Below are positions 1 through 5,730 of a stretch of DNA of 8,513 bases, in pieces. The stretch covers positions 1 through 8,513 of the forward strand of contig JAAZNH010000288.1 in the NCBI GenBank assembly GCA_012798365.1, read 5' to 3'. The DNA comes from Methanomicrobiales archaeon. Its GTDB lineage: Archaea; Halobacteriota; Methanomicrobia; Methanomicrobiales; Methanospirillaceae. The position numbers and the translations under genes were made by a program. How positions within the stretch are numbered: position 1 is the stretch's first letter; every line of letters starts with the position of its first letter. Under the pieces are notes generated by a model, which had not been told where the DNA came from, did no database searches, and saw nothing but the letters and a program-made list of their open reading frames with translations.

Positions 1-1060
1 CGGCAAGAATTACTGCTGGCGGAAGGGGCGCGGCAGGGGATTTTACCAGGACCGGGTTCAGCCGCGTTGTCTCTCCGGCTTTTACCGGGACATCCAGGGA
101 GTAGGTGCTATAACCGGGAGCCTTGATCTCGACGATATGGTTTCCTGCGGCAATATCCTTAAGATCCAGGGGCGTCGGACCTTTCATCTCCGAATCCACA
201 AAGACGGTTGCCCCAAGGGGGGTGGAGGAGACCGAGAGGGTTCCAAAACCGGCCGGTGCCGCTGGCGTGGCGGAAGTGACCGGTGTGGCAGGAGCGGTGG
301 TTTGTGTTTCCGGCGTCACGATGGCCGTTGTTAACGGGACGGGGGTCGGAGTCTGGGTGAGCATGGTGGATTCAGTGACCGTGAGATAATTCCGGTATGA
401 ACTCCGGGTCGTAGGACTCGTCATGATGACCGTGTACACGCCGGGGGGCATATCGACATGGAACCCGGCATTGAAATACCCCGAGGCACTGACCGTAGAG
501 TCATATTTATGGACGGTCTTTCCCGACTCATCGGAGATATCAAAATGGACGCTGGTACTTCCCTTCTCAGAAATACCGGTCAGCTGGATATATTCCCCGG
601 GTCCTGCCTGGGATGGCGAGACATCAACATAGAACTCGGGCTTCTTTAAGAGCAGGGAGGTTGTGGCAGTTTTTGCAGAATTGGCAAGATCAAATGCCGT
701 GATATAGTACCGCGCAGTCTGGAGTTTTTCACTGCCTTTGATGCTGCCGGTGTACCAGACGTATTTCCATGTCCCGTCCGGGTTCATGACAACGCTGTTT
801 CCGGTGCCGGGCTGGCCATTGAGGTCCATGAGCGGCAATCCTTCAGCCGGAAGACCCGGGCCGGTCATTTTTAAGGCAGTCCCGTTGCTGAAGGTGTTCC
901 TGCCATCAAGGATAACCGGGTCTCCCAGGTAATTTCCGCCATACCCGCGATAGGCAATCTCGATGGTCCCGTTTACTGCGCCTGCGGGCAGGATGAGGAT
1001 AGTCATCACAGCAAAAAATGCTGAGACCATGACTATCCGCCGTAATGAAAGTGTTTTCAT
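1..1060 (-). CDS. Secreted surface protein with Ig-like region and PEGA domain (3' end outside window)
   Basis: Read on the minus strand, an open frame runs without a stop from ATG at 1060-1058 to the window edge (353 complete codons), so the C-terminus is missing. Residues 1-28 form a Sec-type signal peptide: MKTLSLRR, a hydrophobic stretch, then a likely cleavage site after LPAGA. Residues ~30-230 are beta-rich with aromatic-Gly patterns (WKYVWYTG; PEFYVDVSPSQAGPGEYIQLTG) resembling Ig-like modules of Methanomicrobiales S-layer-related proteins. N30-G-T and N59-G-T are possible N-glycosylation sequons. Residues ~233-272 are a Thr/Pro/Ala linker. Residues ~273-339 are a PEGA domain (GTLSVSSTPLGATVFVDS, then GPTPLDL, IAAGNHIVEI, GYSTYSLDV). 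No cysteine is visible. The start is supported by GAGAGG eight bases upstream (plus-strand 1069-1074) and a TATA box 41 bases upstream. The likely place is the cell surface, attached or shed; the exact role is unknown. It diverges from the acetyl-CoA synthase operon and probably is unrelated to it. Confidence 0.9.
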   Translation of the reverse strand, partial: MKTLSLRRIVMVSAFFAVMTILILPAGAVNGTIEIAYRGYGGNYLGDPVILDGRNTFSNGTALKMTGPGLPAEGLPLMDLNGQPGTGNSVVMNPDGTWKYVWYTGSIKGSEKLQTARYYITAFDLANSAKTATTSLLLKKPEFYVDVSPSQAGPGEYIQLTGISEKGSTSVHFDISDESGKTVHKYDSTVSASGYFNAGFHVDMPPGVYTVIMTSPTTRSSYRNYLTVTESTMLTQTPTPVPLTTAIVTPETQTTAPATPVTSATPAAPAGFGTLSVSSTPLGATVFVDSEMKGPTPLDLKDIAAGNHIVEIKAPGYSTYSLDVPVKAGETTRLNPVLVKSPAAPLPPAVILA

Positions 1061-1098
1061 GAATGAATCCTCTCGTTAAGAACGTATCATTGAGAACC

Positions 1099-1113
1099 GT
1101 TATATATTTTTGT
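1099..1113 (-). promoter_or_regulatory. TATA-box promoter of the PEGA-domain gene
   Basis: The minus strand reads AAAAATATATAACGG here, a good archaeal box A. Its centre lies about 45 bases before the ATG at 1060. Placing transcription start ~25 bases downstream (about 1079) leaves a leader of roughly 20 nt that contains the GAGAGG ribosome-binding site. The position is inferred from spacing only. Confidence 0.6.
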
Positions 1114-1114
1114 T

Positions 1115-1153
1115 AATCCGGGGCTGTTTTTTAAAAACAGCAGAAATCCGGGG
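1115..1153. repeat. Direct repeat AATCCGGGG x2, 30 bp apart, in the divergent promoter region
   Basis: AATCCGGGG occurs at 1115-1123 and again at 1145-1153, start to start exactly 30 bp, close to three helical turns. The two copies flank the 17-bp palindrome at 1124-1140. The second copy also sits in a small inverted repeat, AAATCC-GG-GGATTT (1144-1157). Such phasing on one DNA face is compatible with cooperative protein binding, but CCGG words are common in this genome, so chance is possible. Confidence 0.35.
1124..1140. promoter_or_regulatory. Perfect 17-bp inverted repeat, candidate operator between divergent promoters
   Basis: CTGTTTTT-T-AAAAACAG is a perfect inverted repeat (8-bp arms, 1-base centre). 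It lies immediately upstream of the minus-strand TATA box and ~40 bases upstream of the TATA box of the acetyl-CoA synthase operon, where a transcription factor could act on either gene. The A/T-rich centre is typical of sites for winged-helix dimers, but no regulator is identified and function is inferred from symmetry and position. Confidence 0.45.
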
Positions 1154-1172
1154 ATTTACCGGCTTACCCTAT

Positions 1173-1187
1173 AACGAAACTATATGT
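1173..1187 (+). promoter_or_regulatory. TATA-box promoter of the acsB-acsD-acsC operon
   Basis: AACGAAACTATATGT contains a purine-rich BRE-like stretch followed by ACTATATG. The box is ~45 bases before the ATG at 1229. A start of transcription ~25 bases downstream (about 1207-1210) would give a ~20-nt leader carrying GAGGG at 1214-1218. It is the only good box A between the two divergent genes on this strand. Confidence 0.55.
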
Positions 1188-1228
1188 ATCATACCATGTA
1201 ACCCACTTAATCAGAGGGAATTACTCAA

Positions 1229-3259
1229 ATGACCGACGTTGAACTGGCAAAAAAACAGGGTGAGATGCAGCTGCAGGGCCGGGTTGCTGCCATCAGTGGC
1301 AGTTTCACCTATGATGAGACCGCGTATCACCTCCCTATCTCCTTTGCGCTGACCGGGACCGCAGTCCATGACAAATCTGCATCCCAGGCAGTCTATGCAA
1401 AGACCGGCAACAACCCGATTGTTGCCTCCGAATGCCTGCTTGCAGAGACTACTGCACGCAACGGGAAGGAGCCGGAACCCTATACCGGTTTCATCAGCGA
1501 CACCGTTATCCGTAAACTGGGCTATTCTCTTGTCGATGGCAGCATTCTTGGCCTTGCACTCATTGTCGGCCGGCCGGATAGTGCGGGAACTGCCGCAGCA
1601 ATCTGCCGCGAACTCCAGGAAAAATATATGCTGACGTTCCTTGCCGGCGAAGTCATACCCTCTCTTTCATCCGCTGGTGTTAAACTCGGTCTTGATTATC
1701 GTCTCATCCCGCTGGGTTCAAAACCTGCCTATGGCATCCACTTTGTCGATATCATTGCACGGGTTGCCATGATGTTTGGCGGGGTAACCCCGGGTGATAC
1801 CCATCGCCTCCTCGCCTATGCTGCAGAACGGGCAAAAGCCATCGTTATCGTCTTTCCCGGTCTTACCGATGAAGAGGTTGCCCTTGTTGATGGCATGCGG
1901 GTACTCGGGTTCCCCATCCTGACTTCCCGTGGATACGAGGGAGGTACCTGGATTTCCGCCGGCCCCGGGGACATCGTCCGCAAAGGCATGGATGAGAAAG
2001 GAATCCGGGTCAATGTCACCGCCATTCCCATCCCCATGGGCTGCTCCCCGGCTTTCGAGGGAAAAAGCATCCGGAAGGAAGACATGTATGTTGAATTCGG
2101 CGGCGGCCGTTCCCCCGCATTTGAGCTTCTCCGGATGAAAGATGCCGCGGATATTACGGATGGCAAGGTTACGGTCATCGGACCCGAGATCGATGCCATG
2201 AAAGAGGGCTCGGCAAATCCTCTCGGCATTATCATCGAAGTGTCCGGAAAAACCATGAAGAAGGACTATGAACCCGTGCTTGAACGCCGTATCCACAATT
2301 TCGTAAATTATGGCGAAGGGTCCTGGCATGTGGCCCAGCGCGATCTTATCTGGGTGCGCCTGAGTAAGGAAGCCGTGGCAAAAGGGGTCAAGATCGAGCA
2401 TATCGGCAAGCTCCTTGCAAGCAAGTTCCGGATGGATTTCCCATCCCTGCTCGACGCAGTCTCGGTCACCATAATCACGGATCCGGCGCAGGTTGCCGCA
2501 ATGAAAAAAGAAGCCGAAGTAATATACGAAGAGCGGGATGCACGGATCAAAGGCATGCGGGATAATGACGTGAGCACCTATTATTCCTGCACGCTCTGCC
2601 AGACGTTTGCCCCCAACCATGTCTGCGTAATCACCCCGGAACGGCCTGCACTCTGCGGGGCCATCAGCTGGCTTGACGGGAAGATCGCGTATGAGATGTC
2701 GCCCTCCGGTGCAAACCAGCCTATTGAAAAAGGGACAGCCATCAATGTCCAGAACGGTGAGTTTGAAGGTGTGAACCGGTTTGTCAAGAAAGCCAGCCAT
2801 GGCGAGATCGAGCGCTGTTCGCTCTACAGTGTCATGGAATACCCCATGACCTGCTGCGGCTGTTTTGAGGCGATCGCGCTGATGCTGCCGGAAGTCAACG
2901 GCATCATGGTGGTAAACCGCGAGTACAAAGGCATGACTCCGTCCGGTATGTCCTTCTCAACGCTCGCGGGAACCATTGGTGGAGGGGCGCAGACCCCGGG
3001 CTTTGCCGGGATCTCGAAGAACTATGTCCTCTCGGACCGGTTCCTGCAGGGTGAAGGGGGCATTGAACGACTGGTCTGGATGCCGGCGCAGCTCAAGGAA
3101 GAGCTGAAAGTGCGGCTCGAAAAGAAACTGGCTGACCAGGGAAAGGCCGGGTTCTTTGAGAAGATCGCTGATGAGAATACTGCAACCACGATTGAGGACC
3201 TTATGGTATATCTTGACAGCATTAAACACCCGGCTCTTGGCATGAAGCCGCTGGTGTGA
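1229..3259 (+). CDS. acsB: Acetyl-CoA synthase, bacterial-type catalytic subunit (AcsB; CdhC/beta equivalent)
   Basis: This 676-residue protein joins a methyl group from the corrinoid iron-sulfur protein, CO and CoA into acetyl-CoA, or splits acetyl-CoA, in the cytoplasm. All A-cluster ligands are present: C454, C457, C466 and C476 (C-x2-C-x8-C-x9-C in YYSCTLCQTFAPNHVC...ALCG) for the 4Fe-4S cluster and bridge, and C543-G544-C545 for the distal nickel. From memory, these spacings equal those of Moorella AcsB (506/509/518/528 and 595-597), with an offset of 52. F460, next to the active site in Moorella, is also kept. Residues ~1-260 correspond to the N-terminal domain of bacterial AcsB (YTGFISDTVIRKLG; VKLGLDYRLIPLG; MMFGGVTPG), which methanogen CdhC (~470 aa) lacks; about 50 residues at the extreme N-terminus are missing relative to Moorella. 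Domains 2-3 follow (FEGKSIRK; LERRIHNFVNYGEG; GMTPSGMSFSTLAG). ATG 1229 has GAGGG ten bases upstream. First gene of the operon; the next starts 9 bases after its stop. Confidence 0.96.
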   Translation: MTDVELAKKQGEMQLQGRVAAISGSFTYDETAYHLPISFALTGTAVHDKSASQAVYAKTGNNPIVASECLLAETTARNGKEPEPYTGFISDTVIRKLGYSLVDGSILGLALIVGRPDSAGTAAAICRELQEKYMLTFLAGEVIPSLSSAGVKLGLDYRLIPLGSKPAYGIHFVDIIARVAMMFGGVTPGDTHRLLAYAAERAKAIVIVFPGLTDEEVALVDGMRVLGFPILTSRGYEGGTWISAGPGDIVRKGMDEKGIRVNVTAIPIPMGCSPAFEGKSIRKEDMYVEFGGGRSPAFELLRMKDAADITDGKVTVIGPEIDAMKEGSANPLGIIIEVSGKTMKKDYEPVLERRIHNFVNYGEGSWHVAQRDLIWVRLSKEAVAKGVKIEHIGKLLASKFRMDFPSLLDAVSVTIITDPAQVAAMKKEAEVIYEERDARIKGMRDNDVSTYYSCTLCQTFAPNHVCVITPERPALCGAISWLDGKIAYEMSPSGANQPIEKGTAINVQNGEFEGVNRFVKKASHGEIERCSLYSVMEYPMTCCGCFEAIALMLPEVNGIMVVNREYKGMTPSGMSFSTLAGTIGGGAQTPGFAGISKNYVLSDRFLQGEGGIERLVWMPAQLKEELKVRLEKKLADQGKAGFFEKIADENTATTIEDLMVYLDSIKHPALGMKPLV

Positions 3260-3268
3260 GGTGCCGCC

Positions 3269-4225
3269 ATGACCTATGACCTTGCATTTGGGTGGACCGG
3301 GACGATTGGCACGGTAACCCTTGGCGCAACCAAAGCGGACGGGGGCTCCCGGAAGGTTTCCTGGCAGATTGGCGGAGGCACAACACTTCCGTTCATGGAA
3401 CCCCCTCCCTCCTCCCCATCGCCGCTCATCGCGTTTGAGATCTGCGACAACCCGGACTACTGGTCGCCCATCATCCGGAACTACTGCGGCGATATTGTCA
3501 GCAGCCCGGCAGAATGGGCAAAAGCAGCAGAACAGTCCTATGGAGCTGACATCGTCCGGCTGTACCTGACAAGTACGAAGGCCCGGAACTTTTCCGATAT
3601 TGCATCGGTTGGAAAAACCCTTGAAGCAGTCCTGGGCGCTACAGGCCTTCCCCTGATCATTGAGGGCAGCAATGAACCAAAGATCGACAGCGAAGTGTTT
3701 TTGAAATGCGGGGAAGCCGGCCAGGGGGAGAAGCTTCTCCTTGGCACTGCTGAAGCCGGGCGGTACCGGAGTATCGCTGCTGCCGCCCTTGCCTATAACC
3801 ATGCCATTATCGCCCAGTCCCCCATTGACATCAATCTTGCAAAGCAGCTCAACATCCTGCTCCGGGAGATCGGCGTCCAGCGGGACCATATCGTCATCGA
3901 TCCCTACACCGGCTCCTTAGGCTATGGCTTTGAATACTCGTATTCAGCCATGGAACGGATCCGGTTCTCTGCCCTCAAGGGCGACGCAGACCTTGCCATG
4001 CCGATGATCTGTTCGCCTGCCGACACGCTTACCATCAAGGAAGTGCGTGAAGCGGATGCAAAGGACATTGATGATGTCGCTATTGCATGGGAGTTCTACA
4101 CCGGCCTTGCCGCTGCCGCTGCAGGGGCGGAGATCATCTGCGTCCGGCACCCGAAGACGATCGGGATGCTCCGGGCTGCATTTGCCGACATGAAAAAACT
4201 CCCTGCTGCAGCGGAGGTGCGGTGA
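3269..4225 (+). CDS. acsD: Corrinoid iron-sulfur protein small subunit (AcsD; CdhD/delta)
   Basis: This 318-residue protein is the non-iron-sulfur partner of the heterodimeric corrinoid iron-sulfur protein, which carries the methyl group between the tetrahydropterin methyltransferase and acetyl-CoA synthase. It reads as a TIM-barrel protein of the CdhD family. Recognisable motifs are GGGTTLPF (~35-42), LPLIIEGSNEPKID, an AAALAYNHAI helix, and the family signature DPYTGSLGYGFEYSYSAMER from D211, followed by DLAMPMI. Length matches bacterial AcsD (~310-325 aa) rather than the longer methanogen CdhD (~400+ aa). The ATG at 3269 is preceded by GAGGTG (3258-3263), which overlaps the TGA of acsB, suggesting translational coupling. 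The gene ends one base before acsC. The C-terminus is Ala-rich (a run of five Ala), which may only reflect composition. Confidence 0.95.
   Translation: MTYDLAFGWTGTIGTVTLGATKADGGSRKVSWQIGGGTTLPFMEPPPSSPSPLIAFEICDNPDYWSPIIRNYCGDIVSSPAEWAKAAEQSYGADIVRLYLTSTKARNFSDIASVGKTLEAVLGATGLPLIIEGSNEPKIDSEVFLKCGEAGQGEKLLLGTAEAGRYRSIAAAALAYNHAIIAQSPIDINLAKQLNILLREIGVQRDHIVIDPYTGSLGYGFEYSYSAMERIRFSALKGDADLAMPMICSPADTLTIKEVREADAKDIDDVAIAWEFYTGLAAAAAGAEIICVRHPKTIGMLRAAFADMKKLPAAAEVR
4213..4219 (+). promoter_or_regulatory. Strong Shine-Dalgarno site of acsC inside the end of acsD
   Basis: GGAGGTG lies 7 bases before the acsC ATG at 4227 and inside the last codons of acsD. It is the best match to the 16S rRNA tail in the operon, and with a 1-base gap between stop and start it points to coupled translation that would keep the two subunits in equal amounts. 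Confidence 0.7.
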
Positions 4226-4226
4226 G

Positions 4227-5576
4227 ATGGCACTCAAGGCCCTTGATATCTACAAGCTCCTGCCCAAGAAGAACTGCAAGGAATGCGGCGACCCGACCTG
4301 CCTCACCTTTGCCATGAAACTGGCGGGGGGAAAAGCTGACGTTGATCTTTGCCCATACCTGGATGACAATGCCAAATCCGTGCTCGGGGCATCGACCCGC
4401 CCGCCCATCCGCCTGGTCAAGGTCGGGGTTGGTGAGCGGAATTTCAAAGTGGGTGAAGAGACGGTCCTGTACCGGCACGAGAAGACCTTCTACCACCCGC
4501 CCGGCATTGTCTTTAAGGTGGATGACACCCAGCCGGATGAGGAGATTGCTGCCATCACCCGGAGGGTGCGCGACGATACGCTGACCCGGGTAGGCTCCGA
4601 GCTCCGGTTCAATGGTATTGCCATTGAGAATACCAGCGGGTCGGCGGAACGGTTTGCGCATGCAGTTTCTGTTGTTGAACAACAGCAGGCACACCTGCCC
4701 CCGGTCCTTATCACCACGGACCCGGCGGCATTATCCGCAGCTCTTGTCCATTGCGGGTCATACCGGCCGCTCCTCCATGCTGCAACATCCGGCAATTTCA
4801 AAGAGATGTGCAGTCTTGCAAAACTGCACGGGTGCCCGCTGGTTGTCCGGGCCGATACTGCTGAAGGGCTTGTCCGGCTCGTAAAAGACTGCACTGCTGA
4901 AGGCATCCAGGACCTTGTGCTCGACTCTGCCCCGGAGAACCTTGGCGCATTCCTTGTCCGCTCAACGCAGGTCCGGCAGCTGGCCATCACCCGCGCTGTA
5001 CCGGAGTTCGGGTACCCGGTCTACCTTGACTGCGAAAAGACCGGGTTCCAGGATGCCGGTCTTGTCCTTGGAATCTCCAAATATGCTTCGGTCATCGTCA
5101 CCCGTCCGCTGACCCCCGGACCGGCCAAGGCAGCGTTAACCCTGCGCCAGAACATCTATACCGATCCCCAGAAGCCCATCCAGATGACCCCCGGACTGTA
5201 CCGGGTAGGCACACCGGATAAAAATGCCCCGGTCCTGATGACCGTCAATTTCTCCCTCACGTTCTTCACCCTGCAGGGCTACCTTGAGACAAGCAGGGTG
5301 CCCTGTTTCATGCTGATCGTTGATACGGAAGGGCTCTCGGTCCTGACCGCGGTTGCCGCGGGAAAATTAAACGAGGGTCTTGTCCGGGATACGCTGAAGA
5401 AATTCAGTGTGGAGAATGAGGTCACCCACCGTAAACTCATCATCCCGGGGTATGCTGCACCCATCTCGGGCAGGGTAGAGGAAGCGACCGGTTGGAAGGT
5501 CCTCGTCGGCCCCCGCGATGCGGCAGAAATCGGCGACTACCTGCACGAGACCTGGAAAAAAGAAGCCGGCGCCTGA
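4227..5576 (+). CDS. acsC: Corrinoid iron-sulfur protein large subunit (AcsC; CdhE/gamma)
   Basis: This 449-residue protein is the large subunit of the corrinoid iron-sulfur protein. It binds the 4Fe-4S cluster used for reductive activation and the cobamide that carries the methyl group. The N-terminal cluster motif is C17-x2-C20-x4-C25-x16-C42 (NCKECGDPTC ... VDLCPY), the canonical spacing. A TIM barrel follows (~90-315; e.g. FNGIAIENTSG, GCPLVVRAD, IQDLVLDSAPENLG). The C-terminal cobamide-binding domain begins near N341 (VNFSLTFFTLQGYLE, then VPCFMLIVDTEGLSVLTA and a GRVEEATGWKVLVGP end). Length is close to that of bacterial AcsC (~445). The ATG at 4227 follows the acsD stop by one base with a strong SD. 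It is the last gene of the operon; the terminator hairpin begins in its final codons. Confidence 0.96.
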   Translation: MALKALDIYKLLPKKNCKECGDPTCLTFAMKLAGGKADVDLCPYLDDNAKSVLGASTRPPIRLVKVGVGERNFKVGEETVLYRHEKTFYHPPGIVFKVDDTQPDEEIAAITRRVRDDTLTRVGSELRFNGIAIENTSGSAERFAHAVSVVEQQQAHLPPVLITTDPAALSAALVHCGSYRPLLHAATSGNFKEMCSLAKLHGCPLVVRADTAEGLVRLVKDCTAEGIQDLVLDSAPENLGAFLVRSTQVRQLAITRAVPEFGYPVYLDCEKTGFQDAGLVLGISKYASVIVTRPLTPGPAKAALTLRQNIYTDPQKPIQMTPGLYRVGTPDKNAPVLMTVNFSLTFFTLQGYLETSRVPCFMLIVDTEGLSVLTAVAAGKLNEGLVRDTLKKFSVENEVTHRKLIIPGYAAPISGRVEEATGWKVLVGPRDAAEIGDYLHETWKKEAGA

Positions 5577-5607
5577 CTGGCCGGCTTTTCCCCCCTCTTG
5601 TTTTTTT
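5561..5607 (+). terminator. Hairpin plus T-tract terminator at the end of the acs operon
   Basis: GCCGGC at 5565-5570 pairs with GCCGGC at 5580-5585 around a 9-base loop. The stem extends outward to AGAAGCCGGC / GCCGGCTTTT with one G-T pair. The TGA of acsC (5574-5576) lies in the loop. T-runs follow at 5586-5589 and 5601-5607. Archaeal termination mainly needs the U-tracts; the stem looks like a bacterial intrinsic terminator and may also protect the mRNA end. Confidence 0.65.
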
Positions 5608-5611
5608 CCCA

Positions 5612-5624
5612 CGCCGGACCGGCG
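5612..5624. repeat. 13-bp GC palindrome CGCCGGACCGGCG downstream of the acs operon
   Basis: CGCCGG-A-CCGGCG is a perfect inverted repeat with a 1-base centre, just after the T7 run. The loop is too short for a stable RNA hairpin of full length. It could be a second termination aid (a short T-run follows at 5628-5631) or a DNA-binding site ~70 bases before the next promoter. In CCGG-rich DNA it may also be chance. Confidence 0.3.
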
Positions 5625-5691
5625 CACTTTTCTGCCCGACAATTCCCGGTATGCACACGGTTTTTCATCGTTCAGGATCTGGATCCTATGC

Positions 5692-5700
5692 CTATTTATC
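5692..5700 (+). promoter_or_regulatory. Possible TATA box of the DsbA-like gene
   Basis: CTATTTATC lies ~35 bases before the TTG start at 5731. Transcription start ~25 bases on would leave a leader of only about 10 nt with GGGA at 5722-5725. The match to box A is moderate. Confidence 0.4.
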
Positions 5701-5730
5701 CATAATTCAAGATAGTATTCCGGGATTTTC

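Noticed and set aside
123..389. 88-codon plus-strand frame at the left end
   Set aside because: It is antisense to the signal-peptide/PEGA protein, whose frame is open across the whole 1-1060 interval and has recognisable domains.
1196..1201. ATG-TAA start-stop pair before acsB, a possible minimal upstream frame
   Set aside because: It lies upstream of the transcription start implied by the TATA box, so it is probably not in the mRNA.
1718..2800. 360-codon open frame on the minus strand inside acsB
   Set aside because: It lies opposite a clear enzyme gene with all catalytic motifs. Its product is His/Asp/Gly-rich without family features, as expected for the complement of GC-biased third positions.
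2957..3889. 310-codon open frame on the minus strand across the acsB/acsD junction
   Set aside because: It crosses two well-supported genes antisense, has no motif, and has no SD or promoter that I can see.
4134..4990. Overlapping minus-strand frames opposite acsC and the end of acsD
   Set aside because: Shadow frames of AcsC; two registers are open over the same stretch, which points to composition rather than coding.
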